The translations under genes and the position numbers were made by a program. DNA of 64,000 bases from Spartobacteria bacterium. GTDB taxonomy: Bacteria; Verrucomicrobiota; Verrucomicrobiia; Chthoniobacterales; UBA10450. Shown one piece after another: positions 34,758 to 44,868 of this stretch. The notes under the pieces are model-generated. The model made no database searches, was not told the origin of the DNA, and was given only the letters and a program-made list of their open reading frames with translations. The first letter of the stretch is position 1. Each line of letters starts with the position of its first letter. The stretch is from NCBI GenBank assembly GCA_003167555.1, contig PMSN01000009.1:1-64000 (forward strand). The letters are read 5' to 3'.

Positions 34758-34927
34758 CGCGCTAAGGTGCTCCGACACGCTGGCCGGGGCGCAATGTTCC
34801 TTGGGGGGACGGCGATCCACCCGAGCCTGATCCAATAAAATCTTGCTTTCGTCGGGAAACTTTTTTCTACTGCTCCAGCACGGCTCGCAAATGGCAGCCG
34901 AGAGAAAAATCAACCGAGGGATAATTT

Positions 34928-35275
34928 ATGTGGCCTCCAAAATTCAGCGATTGCATTGAAGCTTGTAATGTCGCCCGGCGCCGGTGCGAACGTCTCGTCA
35001 CGGCCGGGCTGGCCCAGCCTGACGTGAACAAAGTCACGCAAGTGATCGTCGTCGCGCGCGATGTGGCGAGAATAGCGACGCTCACCACGCAGTTGCTCGA
35101 GCGCGGCTCGAAATACGCCTACCCGATTTGCGATGTGTGCGCGCGCGCCTGCGAGGAACTGGCCAAAGCGGCCGGCAAGCATCCCAAGATCGAGGCGTTT
35201 TCGCGCTGCGTCGAAGCCTGCCGCAAGTGCGCCGAGGAATGCTCCAAGCTGGCCAGGCAAAAAAGAAAGAGCTAG
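34928..35275 (+). CDS. Cys-rich four-helix-bundle copper-binding protein (DUF326/Csp-like)
   Basis: The 115-residue protein has ten cysteines at 9, 13, 20, 68, 71, 75, 94, 98, 101 and 105, spaced i, i+3/4, i+7 as in copper storage proteins, whose four-helix bundle is filled by Cys-bound Cu(I). Helices 1, 3 and 4 carry the cysteines (CVEACRKCAEECSKLARQKRKS-like end). The second helix (KVTQVIVVARDVARIATLT) has none, unlike typical Csp proteins. No signal peptide is seen, so a cytosolic store is likely. No copper ATPase or CueR neighbour is visible. Confidence 0.8.
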   Translation: MWPPKFSDCIEACNVARRRCERLVTAGLAQPDVNKVTQVIVVARDVARIATLTTQLLERGSKYAYPICDVCARACEELAKAAGKHPKIEAFSRCVEACRKCAEECSKLARQKRKS

Positions 35276-35332
35276 GACATTTCGAGATTGCGGCACGACG
35301 CTGGTCGCAGTGTTGGTGGCCGGCAAGAGCGG

Positions 35333-35423
35333 AAAACGCCCAACGTCGAACATCCAATTTCGAATGGGAAAGAAAGCTGGGTCGCCTTATATTCGGCGTT
35401 CGGCGTTGGACGTTCGGCGTTTT
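35333..35423. repeat. Palindromic repeat with AACGCC..GGCGTT arms
   Basis: AAAACGCCCAACGTCGAACA and TCCAA at the left pair with TTGGACGTTCGGCGTTTT at the right (35406-35423). The right part contains TTCGGCGTTCGGCG, a short direct repetition. It lies between the Csp-like and MATE genes. Confidence 0.65.
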
Positions 35424-35510
35424 CTTACTGGCTCGTTGGGCATGCCGCAGGGGAGGGAGCTACGGCAAGGGGCTGCACCATTACGAAGGGAAACTTAACG
35501 AGAAGCCTAT

Positions 35511-36887
35511 ATGAAAGACATGACCCAGGGTTCGGTGACCAAACACCTGCTTCACATGTCCATGTTCCTTTTCGTGAGCATGCTGGCGCAAACGCTTTAC
35601 TTGCTGGCAGACCTTTACTGGGTGGGCTCGCTGGGTAAGGAGGCCATCGCCGCCGTCGGCCTCTCGAGCACGTTAATGATGGTGGTTCTCGCCGTGACCC
35701 AAACACTAGGTGTTGGAACGACCACGGTCATATCTCACGCCGCCGGCCAGAAGGATCAGCCGCGGGCCGAGCTGGTCTTCAACCAATCTTTTGTCATGTC
35801 CATGCTTGTCGGGCTCGCGTTTTCTCTTTGTGCCTTTCTTCTGCGCGATTGGTATGGGAAATCGATCAGCGCGGATGCCGCGACCGCCGGGTTAACCGAG
35901 AAGTATCTCTTTTGGTTCATTCCGGCGCTTATGTTGCAGTTCCCTCTGGTAACTCTCAGCTCCGCGCTCAGGGCCACGGGGATCATCAAACCCGCTGTCG
36001 CAGTCCAAGTGCTCAGCGTCTTGCTCAACATCGTCCTCGCGCCCCTGTTGATTTTCGGAATTGGACCCTGGCCCAAGCTGGGGGTTTCGGGCGCGGCCCT
36101 GGCCACTTTCATTTCCATCCTGGTCGCGAATGTCTTACTGGCTGTCTATTACGTGCGCAGTTATCGTTACCTGCGGTTCCATCTGCCGCAGTTCGCGCCA
36201 CGCCTGGGTGTCTGGTGGTCGATGCTCAAGATCGGACTGCCGGCGGGCGCCGAGTTTGCGCTTATGTCGGTTTACATCATGGTCGTTTACGTCATTATCC
36301 GGCCCTTTGGCGCGGAAGCACAGGCAGGCTTTGGCGTAGGTGCGCGCGTGATGCAGGCCATGTTTCTTCCAGTGATGGCGTTGAGCTTCGCGGTCGGACC
36401 GGTGGTAGGACAAAATTTCGGAGGACGGCACGCCGACCGCGTGCGCAGTTCCTTTTATTCCGCTCTGTGGATTTCTTCCGCGCTGATGCTCGTGCTGACG
36501 ATCCTGGCACAACTGGCTCCCCACGCGCTGATTCGCGCTTTTTCCAAGGACCCCGGCGTGATGGCCTTTGGTGGCGACTATTTGAGAATCATTTCGTTTA
36601 ACTTCGTGGCAGCGGGAATTGCCTTTACGACTTCGAGCGTCTTCCAGGGCATAGGCAACACGATACCATCGCTGGTTAGCACAACGACACGGTTGCTCCT
36701 ATTTGCCCTGCCGGCTCTGCTTCTCTCCCACATGGAGGGCTTTCAAATCAGGTACGTCTGGTATTTGTCCGTAGCGTCTATCTTCTTCCAGGCCTGCGTC
36801 AATCTCGTGCTGCTCCAACGAGAGTTACGCAAGAAACTTGTTTTTCCCGAAACAGAGGATATCGCCCCCGCTCCGACTGTAGCTTAA
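35511..36887 (+). CDS. MATE family efflux transporter
   Basis: The 458-residue protein has twelve hydrophobic helices in two related halves, typical of MatE domains. Landmarks are MKDMTQGSVTKHLLHMSMFLF at the N-terminus, LADLYWVGSLGKEAIAAVGLS in helix 2, the family-typical LSSALRATGIIKPAVAVQVLSV, and in the second half VGPVVGQNFGGRHADRVRS. MATE pumps export cationic drugs or metabolites using Na+ or H+ gradients. It lies 12 nt from the next gene, so the pair may be cotranscribed. Confidence 0.93.
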   Translation: MKDMTQGSVTKHLLHMSMFLFVSMLAQTLYLLADLYWVGSLGKEAIAAVGLSSTLMMVVLAVTQTLGVGTTTVISHAAGQKDQPRAELVFNQSFVMSMLVGLAFSLCAFLLRDWYGKSISADAATAGLTEKYLFWFIPALMLQFPLVTLSSALRATGIIKPAVAVQVLSVLLNIVLAPLLIFGIGPWPKLGVSGAALATFISILVANVLLAVYYVRSYRYLRFHLPQFAPRLGVWWSMLKIGLPAGAEFALMSVYIMVVYVIIRPFGAEAQAGFGVGARVMQAMFLPVMALSFAVGPVVGQNFGGRHADRVRSSFYSALWISSALMLVLTILAQLAPHALIRAFSKDPGVMAFGGDYLRIISFNFVAAGIAFTTSSVFQGIGNTIPSLVSTTTRLLLFALPALLLSHMEGFQIRYVWYLSVASIFFQACVNLVLLQRELRKKLVFPETEDIAPAPTVA

Positions 36888-36899
36888 GATCCAGCAACC

Positions 36900-37421
36900 A
36901 TGCGACGAGTAAGGTACAGCGTAGCCATGAGTCTTGATGGCTTCATCGCGGGGCCGGATGGCGAAGCGGATTGGATCATTATGGATCCTTCCTTCGATTT
37001 CGGAGCGCTCTTCCAACAGTTCGATACATTCTTGATGGGGCGGCGAACCTTCGAAGCAGCGCGGCAGGGTGGCACCGACACGATGGCAGGAATGCAAACA
37101 ATCGTGTTCTCTCGCACCCTGCGCCAAAGCGATTACCCAAAGGTCACCGTCACCGGCAACTTGGTTGAGACCATCTCGCCCTTAAAAGAAAAGCCGGGAA
37201 AGGATATTTGGCTCTTTGGCGGCGGCGGGCTTTTCCGAAGTATGCTCGACGCCGGACTTGTCGACACAGTCGAGGTGGCTGTCGTGCCTGTCCTCCTTAG
37301 TCAAGGCGTGCCGCTGTTACCGGCCGGCGCGCGGTCATCTTCATTTCAACTTACCGAGCATAAAGTTCTACCGACTGGAATCGTCCTGCTCAGCTACGCC
37401 GTGCCGGCTGCCAAGAGCTAG
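36900..37421 (+). CDS. Dihydrofolate reductase-like (RibD C-terminal family) protein
   Basis: The 173-residue protein starts MRRVRYSVAMSLDGFIAGPDGEADW, the usual N-terminus of the RibD C-terminal/DHFR-like family, with TFLMGRRTFEAARQ, IVFSRTL, and KDIWLFGGGGLFRSMLDAGLVD for NADPH binding. These reductases act on pteridine- or pyrimidine-like substrates, but the substrate of this branch (YwjB/YyaP-like) is not known. It starts 12 nt after the MATE gene. Confidence 0.88.
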   Translation: MRRVRYSVAMSLDGFIAGPDGEADWIIMDPSFDFGALFQQFDTFLMGRRTFEAARQGGTDTMAGMQTIVFSRTLRQSDYPKVTVTGNLVETISPLKEKPGKDIWLFGGGGLFRSMLDAGLVDTVEVAVVPVLLSQGVPLLPAGARSSSFQLTEHKVLPTGIVLLSYAVPAAKS

Positions 37422-37431
37422 AACTTCGCTG

Positions 37432-38244
37432 CTAAAACCTGCCGAGCTCCCGAAACCAATGCAGCGCGCGTTGGACCTCAGACATCTTCAACTGATGCCC
37501 GCCATCAAACCGCTCGAGCCGGACGCGCTTGAATCCGGTACGCTCGAGCGAAGCTTTGACAAGGTTGTGGCTTGCTGGCGTAGCCACAGGGTCAGAGCTT
37601 CCGCTACTTAACCAAACCGGCACCTCGAGCAAACCTCTGCCCGGTTGATAGGTCCTGTAGCTCTCGCCCAGGCGGTCCTCGTTGATGCCGCTCAGGAAAA
37701 ATCCGCAAACTCCCACGGAGCCGCTCTTGGCCAGCATCACGCCCACGATGCCACTGCGCTTCGAGCCCCCGGAGAAACCGGCGAAGGCCACCGGCCATTT
37801 GGCCGATTGCGGCCAGTCCTTGCGAATCGCTTCCAGCGCAGCGCCCAGCATCCCGAGGCGCCATTGGGTCGAATCGAGCCGCGGGGAAACCGTCGCGTCG
37901 GTCCCCAGCACGACCCAGCCTTCGGCGTTCGCGGGTTTGCGATACCATTCCGCGTCCATGATGCTCGTGCGATTAAAGTCGCTGGTCGAGCTAACGATGA
38001 GGATCGGCCAGGAGCGCGAAGGATCGAAGCCCGGCGGGAACATGAGGACGGCGCGGCCCGTTTGCACAACAGGATTGCCGCCTTGGGCCGCGACACTCTG
38101 GAAATATTTCGGAACAGGAAATTGAATCTCAACCGAAGCGCCGCCCTGGACCTGCTTGCCCGCAAGCGTCACGGCGTGGCCTGTCCCACTCAGGCACAAC
38201 CAGAACAAAACGAGGGCTGGAGTATAACGCGCGAATTTTGCCAT
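37432..38244 (-). CDS. Secreted alpha/beta hydrolase
   Basis: The 270-residue protein has a signal peptide (MAKFARYTPALVLFWLCLSGTGHA). A serine hydrolase pattern follows: VAFAGFSGGSKRSG holds the nucleophile in G-F-S-G-G, SSGSSDPVATP offers the Asp and FDGGHQLKMSEV the His. It is like PHB-depolymerase or carboxylesterase relatives that act outside the cytoplasm. The substrate is unknown. It is convergent with the previous reductase gene. Confidence 0.75.
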   Translation of the reverse strand: MAKFARYTPALVLFWLCLSGTGHAVTLAGKQVQGGASVEIQFPVPKYFQSVAAQGGNPVVQTGRAVLMFPPGFDPSRSWPILIVSSTSDFNRTSIMDAEWYRKPANAEGWVVLGTDATVSPRLDSTQWRLGMLGAALEAIRKDWPQSAKWPVAFAGFSGGSKRSGIVGVMLAKSGSVGVCGFFLSGINEDRLGESYRTYQPGRGLLEVPVWLSSGSSDPVATPASHNLVKASLERTGFKRVRLERFDGGHQLKMSEVQRALHWFRELGRF

Positions 38245-38301
38245 GTAGCTACTGAATTGAATTCAACCGTGATTGTCCATCGAGTTTCGTTTCGGTTGCA
38301 G

Positions 38302-39060
38302 TCAGAGCCGCCGGAAAGTCGCGTTTGCTTGCACGAGATCGCCGTCCGGCGCGTGCACGATGTTGGACAAGCCGCATAACTTGTATCCGCGCGCGGCAAG
38401 GAACTCGTTCACCTCACCGAAGAGCCAGGCCCCGGCATAGAGCTGCTCGAAGAAAACTTCGGTGTAAATGACACCTACTCGATCCAAGACCCCTTCTCCG
38501 CCCGTGAGGACAAACCGTTCCGCGCCCTGAAGATCGAGCTTGAGCAGGTCGACCGTTTCCAACTGCTGCGCTTCCATCAACGCGGGCAATGTCATCGTGG
38601 GCACTTGGACGGTCCGCGCCACCCGCAGATCGCGCGCGAACCATTCGCTATTACGCGGATCGATCGGTAACAACGAGCTGGAAGCTTCGGACCGGTTGAT
38701 CTCGAACTGCGCCTCGCCGTTCTTGTCGGAGAGCGCGGCGGAAACAACCGAAATGGCAGGATGGCCCGCATAGCGCGCGCGCAACTTTTCCGCCAGGTCC
38801 GGAATCGCTTCCACCAAAACAAGGCGCTCCGGCCGGTGCAACTGGAGGAAGGCATCGGTAAACGCTCCGTGGTTGGCGCCGCCGTCGATGACACAGCGAT
38901 ATTCCATTCGGGGGAGGTGCCGGAGGTTTCGATACGCGCGCCGGTATTGCTTGTCGAAAAGCGAGCGAACTTCGCGGCCAAAGCGCGCCAGACCGCCTTT
39001 GGATTTGGATTCGGCAGAAGCTTTCACGCGTGCGGATTCATTTGCTGAGACTCCAGCCAT
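38302..39060 (-). CDS. FkbM family SAM-dependent methyltransferase
   Basis: The 252-residue protein has a Lys/Ser-rich N-terminus and a class I methyltransferase core: CVIDGGANHGAFTDAFLQ (SAM motif I), LVLVEAIPDLAEKLRARY (motif II acid), and VDLLKLDLQGAERFVLTGG, the FkbM signature. The C-terminus is VIYTEVFFEQLYAGAWLFGEV. FkbM enzymes O-methylate sugars or polyketides; no glycan or polyketide cluster surrounds it here. It shares its strand with the hydrolase 57 nt downstream. Confidence 0.88.
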   Translation of the reverse strand: MAGVSANESARVKASAESKSKGGLARFGREVRSLFDKQYRRAYRNLRHLPRMEYRCVIDGGANHGAFTDAFLQLHRPERLVLVEAIPDLAEKLRARYAGHPAISVVSAALSDKNGEAQFEINRSEASSSLLPIDPRNSEWFARDLRVARTVQVPTMTLPALMEAQQLETVDLLKLDLQGAERFVLTGGEGVLDRVGVIYTEVFFEQLYAGAWLFGEVNEFLAARGYKLCGLSNIVHAPDGDLVQANATFRRL

Positions 39061-39068
39061 CCTTTAGC

Positions 39069-39088
39069 GGACTCGCCGCGGCGAGTCC
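39069..39088. repeat. Perfect 20-bp palindrome
   Basis: GGACTCGCCGCGGCGAGTCC at 39069-39088 is fully self-complementary. It lies 9 nt beyond the start of the FkbM gene in the divergent region before tatA and resembles the single arms of the larger palindromic elements. Confidence 0.8.
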
Positions 39089-39188
39089 CTCCGAGAAGAG
39101 CCGGCTGCAAACTGTTGCACACCCGGCACGCGGCCGTCACCATGAATTGCCTTGCAACTTAGCGAGATGAGCAGATGCTTGTTTTCAT

Positions 39189-39518
39189 ATGAGCCTGTTC
39201 GCTTTTCTGGGGAACCTCGGCGGACCCGACCTGATCATCGTCTTGCTGATCATTCTCGTTCTCTTCGGCGCGAAGAAATTGCCGGAGCTGGCGCGCGGGA
39301 TGGGCTCGGCCATCAAGGAATTTCAGAAAGCGAAAGACGAATTCAGCGGCGAGCTGCATTCCGCGGGCAAGACCGACGCAGCCAAGCCAGAAGTCCGCAC
39401 GCCAACCGCAACCGTCCCGCGGATCGAGAACGCACCAACCGCTTCGACGGCGAGTGCGGGGCAGCCCGCGCCGGATCAGGTCCCGGCGCCGAATCCCGAT
39501 AGAACGGATCGGATCTAG
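39189..39518 (+). CDS. tatA: Sec-independent translocase component TatA/E
   Basis: The 109-residue protein has the TatA plan: one N-terminal transmembrane helix (GPDLIIVLLIILVLFGA, about 12-28), the hinge FGAKKLPELARGMG and an amphipathic helix (IKEFQKAKDEFSGEL). A long Pro/Ala/Thr-rich tail follows. TatA multimers form the pore of the twin-arginine pathway for folded proteins. No tatC is in this window. TatB function is less likely because the amphipathic helix is short. Confidence 0.92.
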   Translation: MSLFAFLGNLGGPDLIIVLLIILVLFGAKKLPELARGMGSAIKEFQKAKDEFSGELHSAGKTDAAKPEVRTPTATVPRIENAPTASTASAGQPAPDQVPAPNPDRTDRI

Positions 39519-39676
39519 TTCAGTTAAGAGCGATTGACCAAATCGCCCGGGCGGTTCGCCCTCCAACGTAAATCGCCCCCGGTTACATTTGACGTTGCCC
39601 GGACATTGCGACACAGTCGCGGCTCGCGTCCGGCAACCCGCCCTCGCGCGTTTTCCTCCTGAATCAATTTCATTTC

Positions 39677-39949
39677 ATGTCTGAACCCGATCTCCGCACG
39701 CGCATCAAAGAAATGCTGGTGAAGAGCCTGATGCTGCAAACCACCGCTGAAGAGATCGGTGACGATCTCCCGCTCTTCGGTCCCGGCGGTCTGGGACTCG
39801 ATTCCATCGATGCCCTCGAGCTCGTCGTGAGCATGGAGAAAACTTTTGGAGTCGGTGTCCCCAATTCCGAAGTCGCGGCCAAAGCGCTCCGGACAGTCAA
39901 CACCATCCACGATTACATCCTCGAGAAAAAAGCTGGCGCCGGCAGCTGA
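39677..39949 (+). CDS. Acyl carrier protein
   Basis: The 90-residue acidic protein has the phosphopantetheine site GLGLDSIDALELV with Ser43, and helices I-III typical of ACP (RTRIKEMLVKSLML). It carries acyl or biosynthetic intermediates by a 4'-phosphopantetheine thioester. No fab genes are next to it, so it may be a dedicated ACP rather than the main fatty-acid one. The extra TTAEEIGDDLPLFGPGG segment before the serine resembles ACPs of specialised pathways. Confidence 0.9.
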   Translation: MSEPDLRTRIKEMLVKSLMLQTTAEEIGDDLPLFGPGGLGLDSIDALELVVSMEKTFGVGVPNSEVAAKALRTVNTIHDYILEKKAGAGS

Positions 39950-39952
39950 CCG

Positions 39953-41020
39953 TTACGCTGCCGCGTTCATCGCGTCGATCAGTTGACGGAAGCGGCCAAA
40001 GCTGCGGCGATGCGGAGTGAGGATGAGCCGCGGCAAATCCCAGATTTCCGGCTCGTTCTTTTCCTGGCGAAGCGCGGTCCCCTGCACGATCTCGCCGGAG
40101 CGGACGATATCGGAAAAATCTTGATTCAATTTCGCGAGCGCGCCGCTCGAAAGTTTCTTGCTCATGCGAATCACGAGCTGTTCGCCGACCCAGCGTGAGG
40201 ATTGATAGACGCTGTAGAAGTGGAGAATTTCCCGCACGGCCTCGGTCACGTCGGGCATGATCTTGAAAAAATGAAAATCCTCCGGGCCGATGTATCCGAA
40301 CTTGAAAAGATGGTCGGTGAGGAACTTCATCCAGGTTTCCCAGTAGGTGCCGCCCGGCCGATCGAGCAGGACGACGGGAATGATGCGCGCCTTGCCCGTC
40401 TGCATCAGCGTCAGCACTTCGAAGCCTTCATCCATCGTGCCGAAACCTCCGGGGAAGAGCGCGAAAGCGTGCGTCTCTTTTACGAAATTGAGTTTGCGCG
40501 TGAAGAAATAATTGAAATTGATCAGCTTCGGATCGCCTTCGATGATCGGATTCGCGCGCTGCTCGAATGGCAGACGAATATTGAGACCGAAGCCGTGCTC
40601 GCGTCCCGCGCCTTTCTGGGCCGCACCCATGATGCCGTCGCCACCGCCGGTAATGACCATGTAATTTTGCGCGACCATTTCGCGCGCGAATTCTTCGGCG
40701 ACTTTGTATTGCGCCTCGCTCGGCGGCGTCCGGGCCGAGCCGAACACACAGACTTTGCGGAACGAGCGGTAAGCGGAAAAAACTTTCGCGGCGTAACGCA
40801 TTTCTTTCAGCGACCGATTCATCAGCTTCAGGTCGCCCGTGCCCATTTTGTCGCGCGCCATCTTGAGCGCGGTGACGATGAGATCTTCGATTAACTCGGG
40901 GGATTTCTCCGCGCCCCAATCGGCCACGAGCTGGCGCACCCGCACGTCGAATGGCGGATCAATGGCTGATTGCCGGCGCGCGGGCTGATCGTGGGTCGCG
41001 CCCGCGGTAAAATCTTCCAT
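39953..41020 (-). CDS. LOG/TIGR00730 family nucleotide-binding protein
   Basis: The 355-residue protein contains the Rossmann-like LOG fold: VCVFGSARTPPSEAQY, ITGGGDGIMGAAQKGA and the PGGFGTMDEGFEVLTLMQ signature (P-G-G-x-G-T-x-x-E). Related proteins are cytokinin-type phosphoribohydrolases or nucleotide 5'-monophosphate nucleosidases, often misnamed lysine decarboxylases. This one has an N-terminal extension of about 95 residues and a C-terminal helical part, so its substrate may differ from the short plant-type LOG proteins. It ends 3 nt from the convergent ACP gene. Confidence 0.9.
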   Translation of the reverse strand: MEDFTAGATHDQPARRQSAIDPPFDVRVRQLVADWGAEKSPELIEDLIVTALKMARDKMGTGDLKLMNRSLKEMRYAAKVFSAYRSFRKVCVFGSARTPPSEAQYKVAEEFAREMVAQNYMVITGGGDGIMGAAQKGAGREHGFGLNIRLPFEQRANPIIEGDPKLINFNYFFTRKLNFVKETHAFALFPGGFGTMDEGFEVLTLMQTGKARIIPVVLLDRPGGTYWETWMKFLTDHLFKFGYIGPEDFHFFKIMPDVTEAVREILHFYSVYQSSRWVGEQLVIRMSKKLSSGALAKLNQDFSDIVRSGEIVQGTALRQEKNEPEIWDLPRLILTPHRRSFGRFRQLIDAMNAAA

Positions 41021-41064
41021 GGCGAAGTTTCGGCCACAGCCCGCAGGAGCGCACGAGGAAAGTT

Positions 41065-41151
41065 AGGTGGATCGGCGCTCCGCGCGCGATGGCAATCTTG
41101 GGTGCTGGCGGGGACTTCCTGACATCGAGCGACGGAGCGCTCGATCCGCCT
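41065..41151. repeat. Palindromic repeat, GGTGGAT..GCGCTCCGCGCGCG family
   Basis: AGGTGGATCGGCGCTCCGCG at the left pairs with CGGAGCGCTCGATCCGCCT at the right. The sequence closely matches the element at 27771. It lies between the LOG-family gene and the hydrolase gene on the minus strand. Confidence 0.85.
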
Positions 41152-41165
41152 CGGGTAGAGACGAT

Positions 41166-42038
41166 TTACCTGGTCAGGTCCGCAAGAATTTCAGTGATGT
41201 GCCGGATGGGGAGCGAGTAATGGCCGGCGCCTTCGATGAGACGGAATTCGCAATTCGGAAGAGTCGCGGCGACTTTCTCCGCGAGCCGAACGGCGAAGGT
41301 GCGATCCTTTGTCCCGTGCCAGAGCCGGACCGGCACGCTCACTTCTTCCAGGGCAAAACCCCACGGGTTCGCATAGATCTCCGCGTCGGCCATGACACCT
41401 CTGGCGGAGGAACGCCAGGCTTGCCGGGCGCTTTCGAAACACGCTTCGAACGCGCGGGAATCGCGCAGGACATTCGCGTCGACAGGCTGGAGAATCTTGA
41501 GGAGCAGCGGCCGGATGCGGCGCGGGAACCTCATCGATGCAATCGGGCGCGCGACGTGAAATAGAAACCTCGCCAATCCCGGCCGCGCATCGTGCAGCGC
41601 CAACATGCGACGATGGATTGGGAGCAAACCGCGGCGGTCCTCGAGCCCGTCGATCGGCACGGCGCCGCTCACGATCGCGAGCGCTTCCACTCGCTCCGGC
41701 ATCGCCCACGCGCTCACATACGCGTAGGGCGCTCCGCCCGAGACCGCGAGGATCCGGAACCGATCGATCTGCAAATGCGTGACGATCTCCTCCAGCAACG
41801 GCGGCCAATCGAGCAAGGTGCGGTTGGGTTGGAAGTGCGAGTCGCGAATACCCGGGCGATCCGGCGAGATGATCCGAAGACCAAGATTCTTCGCCGGGTC
41901 ATCGGTCAGCTCGGCCATTGTGCGCGAGCTCGGCCAGCCGTGGAAAAAAAATACCGGCATCCCTCGCGGATCGCCATATTCGCTCAAAGCGACCTGCGCG
42001 CCGTTTTTCAATCGCAGCAGTTGTGTCTCTCCACCCAC
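41166..42038 (-). CDS. Alpha/beta hydrolase
   Basis: The 290-residue protein has the classical fold markers: MPVFFFHGWPSSRTMAEL (oxyanion region), RIISPDRPGIRDS, and the nucleophile elbow ILAVSGGAPYAYVSAW with Ser. Asp lies in LWHGTKDRTFAVR and the catalytic His in LIEGAGHYSLP. No signal peptide is present, so it is cytoplasmic. Epoxide hydrolase, haloalkane dehalogenase-like or simple esterase are all possible; no halide-binding Trp pattern is evident. Confidence 0.88.
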   Translation of the reverse strand: MGGETQLLRLKNGAQVALSEYGDPRGMPVFFFHGWPSSRTMAELTDDPAKNLGLRIISPDRPGIRDSHFQPNRTLLDWPPLLEEIVTHLQIDRFRILAVSGGAPYAYVSAWAMPERVEALAIVSGAVPIDGLEDRRGLLPIHRRMLALHDARPGLARFLFHVARPIASMRFPRRIRPLLLKILQPVDANVLRDSRAFEACFESARQAWRSSARGVMADAEIYANPWGFALEEVSVPVRLWHGTKDRTFAVRLAEKVAATLPNCEFRLIEGAGHYSLPIRHITEILADLTR

Positions 42039-42153
42039 GCCCCTAATGTAGAAGAAGCCATTCCAAACGTCGCCTTCGATTGAAATCGATCCTCGCGAGG
42101 AATCCTTGGAAAATCACCTTCAGCAAGCGCACCCAGCAACTCGATTTCGTATT

Positions 42154-42546
42154 ATGAGTATGAACGAAAACTCACATCCCCCAGCCGGTAAGATTTCTTT
42201 GCATGGGGACGGCCTCGGTGCCGCCTCCCCCGAAATCGTGGAGAAGCGCGCGCGCGAAATCGCCCTGATCGCGGAACGCGATCCCGATGATTTTACGGAC
42301 GCGGATTGGGACCAGGCCCGCCGGGAATTACTCGGCGCGCAGGGACCGGGCGCGCCCGAGGAGACGGAGGCGAATGCCGAAGTCGTGGAGGAATGGAACA
42401 TGGTGGCCTCCTCAACCGGGCATCGCGCGCCTCGGATCGAAGATGAGGAGAATCTCGGCGAGCAACTGGTCGCGGATGGACTTGAAGAAGCCGCGCACGA
42501 TCAAATGCTTGAAGCCCGGAAAGAAGAGCTCGAGCAAGAAGGCTGA
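42154..42546 (+). CDS. Acidic hypothetical protein upstream of egtB
   Basis: From ATG 42154 the product has about 130 residues, is very acidic and lacks hydrophobic segments. The stretch EKRAREIALIAERDPDDFTDADWDQARREL looks like a helical repeat found in small uncharacterised proteins. The C-terminus is EEAAHDQMLEARKEELEQEG. The stop is 3 nt before the TTG start of egtB, so it may be the first gene of the ergothioneine operon. No function is assigned. A TTG about 48 nt upstream is an alternative start. Confidence 0.6.
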   Translation: MSMNENSHPPAGKISLHGDGLGAASPEIVEKRAREIALIAERDPDDFTDADWDQARRELLGAQGPGAPEETEANAEVVEEWNMVASSTGHRAPRIEDEENLGEQLVADGLEEAAHDQMLEARKEELEQEG

Positions 42547-42549
42547 TTC

Positions 42550-43886
<1,337 letters not shown>

Positions 43887-43890
<4 letters not shown>

Positions 43891-44861
43891 GCGGCGCGCC
43901 CGGCATGGTGGCTGTGCTCGATCTCGAGCCGGTCAACGAAGACTTCCTCGCCGAAGTCCTCGCCGGTCTCGCTGCGTCGCCGCGCTCGCTTCCGTGCAAA
44001 TTTTTTTACGATGAGCAGGGCGCAGAACTGTTCCAGAAAATCTGCGAGCTGCCCGAGTATTACATCACGCGGACGGAGACGGAGCTGCTGCGGCGCCACG
44101 GCCGCGAGATGGCGGAATCGATCGGCGCGAACGCGGAGCTGATCGGTTTCGGCACCGGCGCTGGCGTGAAGACCCGGATGTTGCTCGAACATCTCGAGAA
44201 CCCGATTGCCTACGTGCCAGTCGATATTTCGAAGCAGAGCCTCCTGGATTCGGCGGCGGAATTAAGTCGCGCCATGCCCACGCTCGATATCCTGCCGGTG
44301 TGCGGCGACTACCTCCAGCCACTGCAATTGCCGAAATCGCTCCGCAAGCCGGATCATGTCGCTGTCTATTTTCCCGGCTCGACCATCGGAAATATGGAAC
44401 CGGAAGTCGCCACGGATTTTCTCCGGCGCGTTTGCCGGCTCTGCGGGAAGAGCGGCGGACTAATCATCGGCGTCGATCTCCAGAAGGACCGCGCCGTCCT
44501 GGAAGCTGCCTATAACGATAGCGCCGGCGTAACCGCGGAATTCAATTTGAATCTTCTCGTTCGGGCGAACCGCGAGCTCGGCGCAGACTTCGATCTCCCG
44601 CTCTGGCGACATCAGGCGATTTACAACGCGCGCGAGGGGCGAATCGAAATGCATCTCCTCAGCGAAACAGCGCAAACCGTCCGCGTCGGCGGCGTGGATT
44701 TCCACTTTTTGAGCGGCGAAAAAATCATCACGGAATTCTCCTACAAGTACTCCCAGGCCGGCTTTGCGGCCGCCGCGGCCTCGGCCGGCTTCCGCCTCGC
44801 GCGCGTCTGGACCGATCCGCAGCAGTTGTTTGCCGTCTTCCATTTCACCGTGGCAGAATAG
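43887..44861 (+). CDS. egtD: L-histidine N-alpha-methyltransferase EgtD
   Basis: The 324-residue enzyme trimethylates histidine to hercynine with SAM. It has CKFFYDEQGAELFQKICELPEYYITRTE, SAM motif LIGFGTGAGVKTRMLLEHL, VPVDISKQSL, FPGSTIGNMEPEVATDFL and GRIEMHLLSE, all typical of the EgtD family. ATG 43887 overlaps the egtB stop. The frame is open further upstream (to 43545), but that part is an out-of-frame reading of egtB. It is followed after 7 nt by the ABC ATPase gene. Confidence 0.95.
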
Positions 44862-44868
44862 CACTCGT

